Shown: in pieces, positions 24,110-32,526 of the stretch | Position numbering within the stretch: the first letter of the stretch is position 1 | Layout of the letters: the number at the start of each line of letters is the position of its first letter | Origin: Rhodococcus yunnanensis NBRC 103083 | Lineage (GTDB): Bacteria > Actinomycetota > Actinomycetes > Mycobacteriales > Mycobacteriaceae | Direction of reading: 5' to 3' | Assembly (NCBI RefSeq): GCF_001895005.1 | Contig: NZ_BCXH01000015.1 | Coordinates: 62,001-126,000, forward strand | DNA: 64,000 bases | Notes under the pieces: model-generated | What the model was told of the DNA's origin: nothing | The model's database searches: none | What the model saw: the letters and a program-made list of their open reading frames with translations, nothing else | Program-made: the position numbers and the translations under genes

Positions 24110-25483
24110 CTAGACGGCGTAGGCGGAGAGGGGCCGGTGTTCGACGTGGATGTGACCGACGAGGGAGATGACCTTCGCGGTCAGCGGATCGGATCCGTCG
24201 ATGCCGCCGGCGTCGGCCGGTGCGTCGGTGGTGTCGGCGTCGCTGCGTCCGTCGGTGGTGGCGCGGGTGTGGCCGTCGGGCAGTGATGCCCAGTGCGCGG
24301 GGTCGACGATCCAGGCGCCGCGGACGTGTGAGCGTGTGTGCACGGCCAGGACGGCGCCGCCGGCGCTGTCGAGGGTGGCGATGGCGATGTTGTCGCTGCC
24401 GGCGCGGACTTGGACTCGTTGACCTGCCCGGACACGGTCCGCGGGGACGGAGTAGAGCGAGGCCTCGAAGGAGATCAGCGAGTCGTTGCCGATGCGCCGT
24501 AGATGGGCTTCGGCGACCAGATACGGCTCGGCCGGGATCGGACGCAACGCCGCGTGATCGACATCTGCTCGGACGCCGATGACCTCGCGGTGCGTGCGGT
24601 GCACCTGCGTCCGGCGGATCGGGACCCAGTCCATGAAGGTGCGATCGGTGTCGGCGAGGTCGGTGAAGGTGCGGCCGGCGAGGACATGATCGCGGACTAT
24701 TTTCACTTGCCGTTCCACGCGGCCTTTGCCGGTGGGCCGGTAGGCGGCGAGGACGTCGATGTCGAAGCCGTAGTGCCCGGAGAATGCGACCGCTGCCGGG
24801 TGCAGCGGTACGGCATGTCCGGGCCGGACATGTTTGCGGACAATGGTTTTGGTGCGGTCGTAGACGATCGAACCAGGCACGCCGCCGAAGTGCGCGAAGG
24901 CCCGGATGTGGCTGCCCCAGAACGCGGCGGCATCCATCGAATGGGTGTAGCAGCAGAACGGATCACGTGAGAACGAGAGGGCCATGTGGAAGGAGTAGAC
25001 CTTGCGGCCGGTGCCGAACAGGTCGCCCTCGTCTCCCCAGTCGACCTGTGCTTGGGCGCCGGGGATCGTTTCGAAGCGGCGGTGCAGGTTACCGAGGACG
25101 GATTCTTCGGCGCCGAGTTCATCCCGAATGATCGGATGTGCTGTGCTGCAGTAGATTTTGACGCGTTGGTAGTTGACGTTGACTGATTTTTCGTTGGTGA
25201 GGCGTTCGTGAATGACCGACGCTGCGATGGTGATGTCGGCGCGCAGCATCTCCTCGATCATGGCTGCGATGTCGTCAGCGATGGCACGTTGCTGGGTTCC
25301 TGCTCGCGAGGTCTCCTGCGGTGGATGGGCGGGTGCATCCTCGGCGAGGTATCGGCGGACGGTGCGCCAATCGCAGCCGCATTCGCGGGCGATGTCGGCG
25401 TAGGTCGCGCCGGCCTCGTGCAAGGTTTTGAAACGGCGGATGTTCATCCAAGACTCTCCATCAAGGATCATGGCAAGGGCCAC
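24110..25483 (-). CDS. istA: IS21-family transposase IstA
   Basis: A 457-residue DDE transposase. The N-terminal HTH is 'HEAGATYADIARECGCDWRT' + 'VRRYL'. DDE residues are likely Asp in 'QAQVDWGDEG', Asp in 'GSIVYDRTKTIV' and Glu in 'GKGRVERQVK'. A beta-barrel domain and a variable tail follow. The start may be at 25483 or the ATG at 25471. No lesion is seen, so the element could be active. Confidence 0.93.
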   Translation of the reverse strand: MALAMILDGESWMNIRRFKTLHEAGATYADIARECGCDWRTVRRYLAEDAPAHPPQETSRAGTQQRAIADDIAAMIEEMLRADITIAASVIHERLTNEKSVNVNYQRVKIYCSTAHPIIRDELGAEESVLGNLHRRFETIPGAQAQVDWGDEGDLFGTGRKVYSFHMALSFSRDPFCCYTHSMDAAAFWGSHIRAFAHFGGVPGSIVYDRTKTIVRKHVRPGHAVPLHPAAVAFSGHYGFDIDVLAAYRPTGKGRVERQVKIVRDHVLAGRTFTDLADTDRTFMDWVPIRRTQVHRTHREVIGVRADVDHAALRPIPAEPYLVAEAHLRRIGNDSLISFEASLYSVPADRVRAGQRVQVRAGSDNIAIATLDSAGGAVLAVHTRSHVRGAWIVDPAHWASLPDGHTRATTDGRSDADTTDAPADAGGIDGSDPLTAKVISLVGHIHVEHRPLSAYAV

Positions 25484-25610
25484 CCTTCGGGTTCGTCGAC
25501 TTGGCGGTAGACGATTCGAAGGGTGGCCCTTGTCGTGAGCGAGTTACGACAGGACTCGCCGAGCACCTACATATGAGGTTGTACGGGGACCGTCACGTGA
25601 GGGTGTACAC

Positions 25611-25989
25611 CGATAGCGCCCACAACGTCGAAGGTTTTCGGACTCGGCCCCGACACCGCTGCCGCGCTTCTGGTCACGGTCGGAGACAATCCCCAACGTC
25701 TCAAATCGGAATCCTCTTTCGCCCATCTATGCGGTGTCGCCCCGATCCCGGCCTCGTCGGGCAAGACCAACCGCCACCGTCTACACCGCGGAGGCGACCG
25801 ACGCGCCAATCAAGCACTCCATACCGCCGTCATCGTACGACTCAGATACAGCGACCAAGCTCGCAGTTACGCAGACGCCGCAGGTCAGAAGGCAAATCGA
25901 CGCCGGAGATAATCCGCTGCCAAAAACGCTACCTCGCCCGCGAAGTCTTCACCGCACTCCGACAGGATTACCTAGCCCTCATCACTTGA
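25611..25989 (+). pseudogene. IS110-family transposase, C-terminal remnant
   Basis: The frame reads 'TTSKVFGLGPDTAAALLVTV' + 'GDNPQRL', then 'FAHLCGVAPIPASSGKTNRH', the C-terminal (transposase_20) domain of IS110/IS116 enzymes with its catalytic Ser region ('PASSGKT'). The frame changes near 25880, where the end 'EIIRCQKRYLAREVFTALRQ' + 'DYLALIT' lies in another frame. The N-terminal half is missing where the IS21 element begins. Confidence 0.8.
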
Positions 25990-26284
25990 CATCTATAGGA
26001 GCGTCATTCGCTACCTCACGCAGCGCGTCTTTCTCCAATTCGGCGTCGGCGAGCAGGCGTTTGAGCTTGCTGTTCTGCTCGCGGAGTTCCTTGAGCTCCT
26101 TCGCGGCGTCGGTGTCCATGCCGCTGTATTGGCGGCGCCAGTTGTACAGCGTCGCTGCCGAAACCTCGAGCTCGGCGGCGATCTCGTCCTGTGTCTTGCC
26201 TGCAGCGGTGAGCTCGTCGGCGCGCCGTAGCTTGCACACGATGTCCTCTGCCGAGTTCCGCTTCCGTCCAGCCATGTTCTCCAT
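25982..26284 (-). pseudogene. IS3-family OrfA remnant (orfB absent)
   Basis: About 100 residues: 'AGRKRNSAEDIVCKLRRADE' is the typical OrfA start, followed by the HTH 'EVSAATLYNWRRQYSGMDTD' and the coiled coil 'ELKELREQNSKLKRLLADAE'. The end 'LREVANDAPIDVK' departs from the family and runs into the IS110 fragment. OrfB, with the DDE domain, is gone. An open frame to 26314 exists but the family start is at 26284 or a few codons later. Confidence 0.8.
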
Positions 26285-26314
26285 CGTCCTATCTGCCCTG
26301 TTCGTGGGCAACAA

Positions 26315-26669
26315 GACTCTAAAACAGGGTGGCCCCGTTCACCGGGGACACGCCAAAATGGCGCTCAATTTCCGACATCGTAAACGCGGGTTCTTGTTTT
26401 GCACTCGTTATCTCCTAAGAGTCCGAGGTTCTGGAGCAAGCGCCGACACCGCCTTGGGGTGAGACGTCGCCCACTAGACGAAGCGCTGGTCGAGGGGCCT
26501 CAGCTCCAAGCACCTCCCGAACCCGGGAAGGGTGCCAGCTCAGCTGGCGCACTATATCGGCCTGCTCGCTGACTCGACGGTCAGCGAGCAGGGCGTCCTC
26601 CGAAAGTACCGACGGCACCTCACCGCCTTGGCGTCCATAGGTTCAGGGCGGCGAGCTGAACTGACACCA
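26315..26669. other. IS3 end region and two hairpins, no gene
   Basis: 26315-26350 probably includes the IS3 terminus (GGTGGCCCCGTTCACCGGGG at about 26321). At 26532-26552 lies a bulged hairpin GTGCCAGCT/AGCTGG-CG-CAC. At 26561-26592 lies a perfect 13-bp stem CCTGCTCGCTGAC/GTCAGCGAGCAGG with a 6-nt loop, placed so that it could terminate the leftward IS remnant or the downstream end of the biosynthetic cluster. No coding frame is supported. Confidence 0.55.
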
Positions 26670-27785
26670 CTAAATAAGCTCCATCACCGGCCCTTCGTGC
26701 ACAGCCTTGTAAATAGTGTTGCGGATCATGTTCGCCTCTTCTGAAGTGAGCGTGCGGTCAATCGGGCGCAACACAATCCGCAACAATAAATTGACTTGAC
26801 CTTCGCAGGTTCCGAGGCGCAATCGGGCGGCCTCTGGTAGCTGATCATGGGTGGTCCTGCTAATAATTTCGACTGCTTCGATCACGTCTGCGTCGTGGTC
26901 TAGAGCGACTCGAATTCTGTCGCCCAGCGTCTCTTCGTCCTCTCCCTCTGGAAGGATCACAGAAATGTCACGTCGAGCCGCCGGAAGAGACGAAACATGC
27001 TGCCACGGCTCCAAGTTGAGCATTTGCGACGCAACGCGCGGATCTTCAGCCCTGAGGTATCGAATGTCGGGGATGGACTTACGCAACATAAGGGCACGCT
27101 CAAGCCCCATGCCTAGCGCCAATCCCGACCACTGGTCGGGATCAATACCAGACCCCCGCATCACATCAGGGCTGATGCGCCCGCATTCAGCAAGCTCAAG
27201 CCATTCACCGTTATGCAGCACATCAATTTGTCGCGCACCGACGGTATACGGATGCTCGACATCAGTCACCGCCCATTCGGCGCCAGGCAGAACCGCTTCC
27301 ACCAAACAGCTGATCATCGTGAGCATGTCGTTGTCGTTGATCGTAGGTGTGCTACAAATTCGCCACAGATCCACTTGGTGCGGTTCGCCAACATGGCTTC
27401 GATCCATCACATCTCGCCGGTACGTCAGGCCCGGAGCCACAATTAGCTCATCAACAACTTCTTGACCGCCATAGGTTTCGAGCGCATGCGGGAGTTCGGC
27501 GCTCGTATGGCTACGAAGCATGACTGTCGGACTTATATATCGGGTGTAGCGGCGGGCGCGAGTCACGTCGCAAGGGTCATAACCGAGACGGTCGTAATTC
27601 TCGCGAACAGGGACGACTGGCGAGTTGCGAACATAGCGAACTGAGCTACCCCAAACAGATTGAACCGAGGTCACTACTGCACTGAGCAGCGCTTGGACGG
27701 CATGTTCGCCTTGGCTTGGGTCTGTGAGATCGCGAATTTTTAACGCACGATAAAGCTGTTCAGACGTAAGATATTCGGGGTCCAT
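26670..27785 (-). CDS. Single-chain phenylalanyl-tRNA synthetase homologue in a biosynthetic cluster
   Basis: A 371-residue class II synthetase-like protein with the layout of organellar monomeric PheRS: catalytic core, then an FDX-ACB anticodon-binding domain (residues about 268-371, ending 'LTSEEANMIRNTIYKAV'). Motif 1 end 'MLRSHTSAELPHAL' (89-102), motif 2 'RRDVMDRSHVGEPHQVDL' (123-140) and motif 3 'LALGMGLERALMLRKSIPDI' (222-241) are all present, so amino acid activation is plausible. The pocket segment usually F-P-F-T reads 'HPYTVGARQIDV' and the E after HQ is D, hinting at altered specificity. Start ATG 27785 has GGAGG upstream. It could be a resistant PheRS copy or the activating enzyme of the cluster. 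Confidence 0.85.
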   Translation of the reverse strand: MDPEYLTSEQLYRALKIRDLTDPSQGEHAVQALLSAVVTSVQSVWGSSVRYVRNSPVVPVRENYDRLGYDPCDVTRARRYTRYISPTVMLRSHTSAELPHALETYGGQEVVDELIVAPGLTYRRDVMDRSHVGEPHQVDLWRICSTPTINDNDMLTMISCLVEAVLPGAEWAVTDVEHPYTVGARQIDVLHNGEWLELAECGRISPDVMRGSGIDPDQWSGLALGMGLERALMLRKSIPDIRYLRAEDPRVASQMLNLEPWQHVSSLPAARRDISVILPEGEDEETLGDRIRVALDHDADVIEAVEIISRTTHDQLPEAARLRLGTCEGQVNLLLRIVLRPIDRTLTSEEANMIRNTIYKAVHEGPVMELI

Positions 27786-27873
27786 AATTGTTGCCTCCAG
27801 AGTGGTTGCGGGTCAGGGTCTGTACCTCTCCCCCGACCGCACCTACGGAGACCTAGTGCACTGAATGCACGTT

Positions 27874-27907
27874 AAAAGCCCCGCGGCCATGCTCCGGCCG
27901 GGGGTTT
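27874..27907 (-). terminator. Terminator/attenuator upstream of the PheRS-like gene
   Basis: On the minus strand CCCCCGGCC, loop ggagcat, GGCCGCGGGG, then CTTTTAAC: an interrupted 9-10-bp GC stem followed by four T. It lies 90-120 bases upstream of the PheRS-like start and 165 bases after the MFS stop. It may end the MFS transcript or attenuate the synthetase gene. Confidence 0.65.
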
Positions 27908-28070
27908 CTAAATCGCTGAGTCCAACGCACAGGCCCACGATACAGCAGGGCGCCTTTTTTGGACAGTCCCTGCAATGACATCTCACGTAAACAACCTCGA
28001 AATAGCCAACACACAATCCGCTTGATGGAGAGGTTCGAACTGACCAATTCGGACATCATTTGATCTTGAG

Positions 28071-29303
28071 TCATGTCGATCCTTGTTCCGCTTGCGTGGC
28101 ATTTACGGATGACCAGCGCAGTAACAATCGCGTGGCGACTCCCACAGGCAGGAGCGCGATGGCCGCCAGCACGAGCCATCCTTGCTGGAAGGAAATCAGC
28201 GCTGTGACCAAGACGGGCCCAACGACCATCTGGACATCCAGCCCTAGTCCGAACACTGACTGATACTCACCGACCCGTCTTTCATCAGCCAGGGCGAAGG
28301 ACAGTCCCCATGCGCCCGCAGTCTGAACGATCTCGCTGATCGTTAGCAAGATGACTGCTGCAGCAAGCAAAGTCCACGAGAGCGCGGTCATTTGGTCACC
28401 TATGAACACCAGCAGCACACACGCGCCTGCCAACATCATGGTGCCGCGCCAGTGAGCTCTCGTCGCACCGCGCACGGTGTCGGTGCCTCGGCTAAGCCGC
28501 ACCTGGAGTCCGACCACCATTAGACAGTTGACCGCGAGGATCGACGGTACGACCCAGCTAGGCGCGTCTGTACGGTGTAGAAGCCACAGAGGAAGACCGA
28601 TCAGAAGCGCGGAATTGTGCAGGGATCCGAACATGCTAGCGATGGTGGCGACGACAAAGGGCCGATCTCGCAGCGCAACATAGCCTCGCCGAGACTCGGC
28701 TGCGACGGGTTTGGACCGAACAGGGGGCAAACGCAACGCAATCAGCACGCATGCCACAAACATGGCGACGTTGACTAGCAGTAACACATTGAAGGCGCCT
28801 GAGCCTCCAACGAGTAACGCTCCCGCTGCAAACAGACTGCCAAGTGCGAAACCGGCGTTGAGCGACACGTGTGCCGCAGCCCGGACCTTGAGCCGCATAG
28901 TGGGGAACAGTTGGGCAATCACTGCTGGGCGGATGGGGTTTAGCAGCCGCTGGCCGAGCACCACTAGTGATGTTGTGACAAAGAATCCGATCAACGACGT
29001 CGGCAGCAAGTAACCAAGCAGGAAGAGCGCGACTGCGCTATTCAGTAAGACGAGCAGTCCGCGGCGGTCTACGCGATCGGCAAGTTTACCGAATGGCAGT
29101 ATCAGGGCGAGGGCGACGAAGCTGGCGGTCGACAACGCGACGCTGATCTGCCCTGGGCTACGCTCAAGTACCTGGGTAAAAAACACTATTCGGGATGACA
29201 CGAACGCGCCCGCACCGAAGGCTTCCAGCCCGTACATGGCGATGATTCCGCGACGAGCCGAACTATTGGTCTCCAACTCGGTCGCTTCACCTGGCGAATT
29301 CAT
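28071..29303 (-). CDS. MFS exporter of the biosynthetic cluster
   Basis: A 410-residue major facilitator protein with 12 predicted membrane helices. The motif A loop between helices 2 and 3 reads 'PFGKLADRVDRRGLLVLL', typical of drug/proton antiporters. Closest in style to 12-helix exporters found beside peptide natural product genes. The gene lies 119 bases after the aminotransferase-carrier gene on the same strand. Its likely role is export of, and self-protection against, the cluster product. Codon use is less GC-biased than in the flanking core genes, as for the whole cluster. Confidence 0.85.
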   Translation of the reverse strand: MNSPGEATELETNSSARRGIIAMYGLEAFGAGAFVSSRIVFFTQVLERSPGQISVALSTASFVALALILPFGKLADRVDRRGLLVLLNSAVALFLLGYLLPTSLIGFFVTTSLVVLGQRLLNPIRPAVIAQLFPTMRLKVRAAAHVSLNAGFALGSLFAAGALLVGGSGAFNVLLLVNVAMFVACVLIALRLPPVRSKPVAAESRRGYVALRDRPFVVATIASMFGSLHNSALLIGLPLWLLHRTDAPSWVVPSILAVNCLMVVGLQVRLSRGTDTVRGATRAHWRGTMMLAGACVLLVFIGDQMTALSWTLLAAAVILLTISEIVQTAGAWGLSFALADERRVGEYQSVFGLGLDVQMVVGPVLVTALISFQQGWLVLAAIALLPVGVATRLLLRWSSVNATQAEQGST

Positions 29304-29421
29304 CGGGCAACTCCGACCGCAACGGTGATTCCACTCCGCAATTCGGCACAGGTGCGCGACCAGCCCCTGATTGGCGGACGCAGCAATGTGGTCGATCTCA
29401 CGAAATTTTGGACAATCAGCA

Positions 29422-30813
29422 TCAGGAGCAAGTTTCTACCTTCTTAGCTATTTGTGCGCTCATAGCGTCGATAAAATCGGTGAGCCTAGGGTTGTTATAG
29501 AGGTCACGAATCGAGGCGTTAAAGCCGTAGATTTCGCTAATTCTGTTGATGACTCGCGCTGCTGTCACGCTGTACCCGCCGGACTCGAAAAAGTCGGATT
29601 CGCCACTCACCTGGGCTGTGAGGACCTCACCCCAGATCAAGGTTATAGTTGCGCTGACATCAGTGGTGTTCTTGGTTATGTCGGCCATGCTCCAACCCTC
29701 ACGTGTGTCGTCGATCCGGTGGAGCCAACCATCGGAGGCTTTATCGATGCCGCGGTGAATGCTCGTTATCAGCGCTTGTAACTCTGCGGCGACCGGTCCG
29801 GGGCGACCGTCGCCAATTTGCCACGACCGGGCATGCCCGCGAACATGCCCGACCGAGGTAATTTGAGCAGCGGTGCCGCAGGCGAGGGTTTCGGTGAACC
29901 GGCCGGATATACAACCGGACTCCCACTCATCGACGCTTACCGGACGTTCAACCACGGAAAGTCCGAGACGAGGGCCAAGCTCCAGGATCGACTCCCTGGT
30001 AACGCCTGGCAATATTGTCCCGGTCAATGGCGGTGTGACCAACTGGGCGGCATCGGGCTCGACGAAAAGAAGATTCATTCCGCCGAGCTCTTCGATCCAC
30101 TGGCGTTCGATTGCGTCGAGCCAGACCACTTGGTCGCAACCATGTTCTGCGGCCTGCTCCTGTGCGCGATAGCTGGCGGCATAGTTTCCCGCGTACTTAG
30201 CCGCGCCTACCCCACCAGGGACGCTACGTACGTAGTCTTCACTCAACCAGACGTCGATGGCGCGCCTGGCACCGAAGAAGGTCTCTGTGACGAACCCTGT
30301 GAGCACGAACAGGTAGTTGCGAGAGGGATGAAGCCCGAGGTCCGCGTCGGCAGCTAGCAGAAGTGGGCGCAGATAGAGGCTACGGTCTTGTTCCAACGGA
30401 ACCCAAGCTGCATCCTCCCGAACTAAGTGCTCAACTGCGTGGACAAAGTCACACACTGGGAGTTGCGGCATCATCAGACGCTCAGCGGAGCGTTGGAATC
30501 GCTCGGCATATCGGTCGGGCCGGAATACGCCAACACATCCATCGTCCAGTCGATATGCCTTGAGCCCTTCGAAGACGATCTGCCCATAGTGCAAGCCCGC
30601 CGTGGCCGGATCCAAGAGCAGCGGGGCAAGAGGCTCGACCTGACCGTTGTGCCATCCCGCATCAGGACTCCACCGCAACGTGACCATGTGTTCGGTAAAT
30701 GCTCGACCGAAAGTAGCGTCCCGGCAGCGTTCGACCCGAGTCTCGACATCGAGCTTGTTGGTGGCCGCGCGGATGGTGAACTGCACAGCATCTCTATTCG
30801 CAGCGCTGGTCAT
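29422..30813 (-). CDS. Branched-chain aminotransferase fused to a carrier (PCP) domain
   Basis: A 463-residue fusion. Residues 1-370 are a class IV (IlvE-type) aminotransferase: 'GQIVFEGLKAYRLDDGCVGV', PLP lysine in 'GGVGAAKYAGNYAAS', and 'LACGTAAQITSVG'. Residues about 385-463 are a thiolation domain with the phosphopantetheine serine in 'DFFESGGYSVTAARV'. The fusion implies that an amino or keto acid is transaminated near, or while tethered to, the carrier. The start overlaps the stop of the condensation-carrier gene (ATGA), so they are coupled. The usual branched-chain specificity may be relaxed; this is inference. Confidence 0.87.
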   Translation of the reverse strand: MTSAANRDAVQFTIRAATNKLDVETRVERCRDATFGRAFTEHMVTLRWSPDAGWHNGQVEPLAPLLLDPATAGLHYGQIVFEGLKAYRLDDGCVGVFRPDRYAERFQRSAERLMMPQLPVCDFVHAVEHLVREDAAWVPLEQDRSLYLRPLLLAADADLGLHPSRNYLFVLTGFVTETFFGARRAIDVWLSEDYVRSVPGGVGAAKYAGNYAASYRAQEQAAEHGCDQVVWLDAIERQWIEELGGMNLLFVEPDAAQLVTPPLTGTILPGVTRESILELGPRLGLSVVERPVSVDEWESGCISGRFTETLACGTAAQITSVGHVRGHARSWQIGDGRPGPVAAELQALITSIHRGIDKASDGWLHRIDDTREGWSMADITKNTTDVSATITLIWGEVLTAQVSGESDFFESGGYSVTAARVINRISEIYGFNASIRDLYNNPRLTDFIDAMSAQIAKKVETCS

Positions 30814-32249
30814 AGGGGTTCCTTTCCTGGTGGTGAATCCTCCGGCTTCAGCCCGAGGAATTCGATATCGGCTTGCTCCTCAGTCATTTCCAGCAACCCC
30901 AAGACAAACCTCGCCTCGGCCATTGCAAACTGCCCACCTCCGAGCGCAGCAGCTAGGTTTGCTGCCACCAAGCGCGGTGTCGGGGCTCGGAACATCGTGA
31001 CCTCTGTAATTCCAGAGTCATGCGCCAGCCCGAACAATTCCCGTAGTTCAACAGCGATACGAGCAGCAGCGAGAGAATGTCCCCCTAGTGCCAAAAAGTC
31101 CTCGTCCGGGTCGTTAACCTCAGTCCGCAAGTGAATGGCCCACACCGCCTGCACTATGCTGATCATCACGTCATCCGAGTCCGGCAAGGGTAAAGTTGTG
31201 GGTTCGGTAGGTATTTCGGGCGCGGCCGATGCCGTAGGTACGCTTACGAGTTCGGATAGTTCTGAAATCATGACAGCTTCGGGGTCAGACAGTGCGGTGC
31301 ACAGTAATTCTATGAACTCGTCGGCTATTTGGCCGGCCGCAGTATCGTCGTAAAGCGTGATCGCGTAGATAAGTTCGAGATCCGCACAGTCCTGCTCACG
31401 ATCGAGCACGCTAACAGTGAGCGCGAAAGGCGAGCGGCCGCTGTGAAGTTGCTCGATCGGGCCGATGTCCAAGCCGGCAAAGCCGTTGCGAGGTACCCGG
31501 ATGGGATCGACAAGGGCAAACAGCACCTGAAACAACGGACCGAATCCGCTAATACGAGGTGGGTGAACCTCCTCGACCACTGCCTCGAACGGCAACCGCT
31601 GGTGGTCCATCGCGTCGAAAACGGATTCTCTTATGTTCCGCACCAACGCGCCAAACGACATTTCACGGAAAACTGTTCGAATTACCACGACGTTTACCAA
31701 ATAGCCGATCAATCGCTCGAACGCACTCTGGTTCCGAGCGGCCACTGGAGTGCCGACGGCGACGTCGGACAGCCCCGTGAGTCTGTGCAAGAGAACGTTC
31801 ACGACAGCGAGATAGACGGTAAATTGGGATGTATGTTGGCTACGCGCAAACTCACGCACTTTCGCGACAACACTTGCAGGCAAGGAACGCTTACAGATCC
31901 GAGTCTCCCACGATCGCGCTCCGCCCAGTCTTTCTCTCTCTGTGTTGCCACGGCTGGACGGCGGAAGCACCAACTCTGGTACTCCCGCAAGCTGCTTCCG
32001 CCAGAAGTCAACCAGTGCAGGCCTATTGGGGCCACGAAGTAGATCCTGCTCTACCTTTACAGCGTCGGCGTAGCGTGCTTCCAGGATGGGAAGCATAGGA
32101 TCCTCACCGCGCACACGGGCAGAGTAGATCTCGCCGAGCTCTTCCAGCAGCACATCGCGCGATACTCCGTCGAATATGATGTGGTGCACAATAAAAAGCC
32201 TTGATGGTCGCTGTAAATACCGCCTGACAGTGCGGTAACTGTCGTTCAC
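30810..32249 (-). CDS. NRPS condensation-carrier protein, N-terminally truncated
   Basis: A 479-residue protein. The condensation motif 'IVHHIIFDGVSRDVLLEEL' (HHxxxDG) lies at residues 22-28, whereas in full domains it comes after about 130 residues, so the first part of the N-lobe is missing. The rest is intact: 'VAVGTPVAARNQSAFERLIG' and 'DHQRLPFEAVVEEVHPPR'. A C-terminal carrier has the pantetheine serine in 'DFLALGGHSLAAARI'. No adenylation domain is present in the cluster. GTG 32249 is the first start; the 280 bases upstream hold only broken frames. It may be a decayed gene or start-less remnant. Confidence 0.78.
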   Translation of the reverse strand: MNDSYRTVRRYLQRPSRLFIVHHIIFDGVSRDVLLEELGEIYSARVRGEDPMLPILEARYADAVKVEQDLLRGPNRPALVDFWRKQLAGVPELVLPPSSRGNTERERLGGARSWETRICKRSLPASVVAKVREFARSQHTSQFTVYLAVVNVLLHRLTGLSDVAVGTPVAARNQSAFERLIGYLVNVVVIRTVFREMSFGALVRNIRESVFDAMDHQRLPFEAVVEEVHPPRISGFGPLFQVLFALVDPIRVPRNGFAGLDIGPIEQLHSGRSPFALTVSVLDREQDCADLELIYAITLYDDTAAGQIADEFIELLCTALSDPEAVMISELSELVSVPTASAAPEIPTEPTTLPLPDSDDVMISIVQAVWAIHLRTEVNDPDEDFLALGGHSLAAARIAVELRELFGLAHDSGITEVTMFRAPTPRLVAANLAAALGGGQFAMAEARFVLGLLEMTEEQADIEFLGLKPEDSPPGKEPL

Positions 32250-32526
32250 GCAGCGTCCGCGTCGACCGAGACTTCCGGTTGTTTGAATGAATGGACGGCA
32301 AGCGAACTGCTCCTCGCCCCTGGGTCGACGGCCTCACAGAGTCGGTGGAACCGGAAGAATGGTGACAACCAATACGCGGCGGCCTATCAGATCGCGAACT
32401 GGACTGGTCTGTCCCCCGCCGTTTGCTTGCCAAAGGCAGGCCATCGTTGAATTGCGACTCACCAAAGCAGCCCACTGGTAGATAATCACGAGAACAAATG
32501 AACGGGAGCCAGGCTGATTCTCTGAC

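Larger units (their letters stand above)
23224..25615. mobile_element. IS21-family insertion sequence (istA/istB)
   Basis: About 2.4 kb with istB and istA on the minus strand. The ends are imperfect inverted repeats: left TATCGGTGGACGACCTCACG (23224 on) and, reading inward from 25615, TATCGGTGTACACCCTCACG. Each end holds two copies of a roughly 24-bp unit built on CGGTG...GTACrACCT, as expected for multiple transposase sites in IS21 elements. No target-site duplication is visible: the left flank is a VOC gene and the right flank an IS110 fragment, so the element sits at a rearrangement junction. Confidence 0.85.

Noticed and set aside
27853-27981. A 42-codon frame before the PheRS-like gene as a leader peptide or peptide precursor
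   Set aside because: No ribosome site, only two Phe codons near the terminator stem, and no modification-enzyme gene for a precursor peptide. Left as a curiosity.
27786-28070. T-box riboswitch upstream of the PheRS-like gene
   Set aside because: The conserved T-box sequence and antiterminator bulge were not found.
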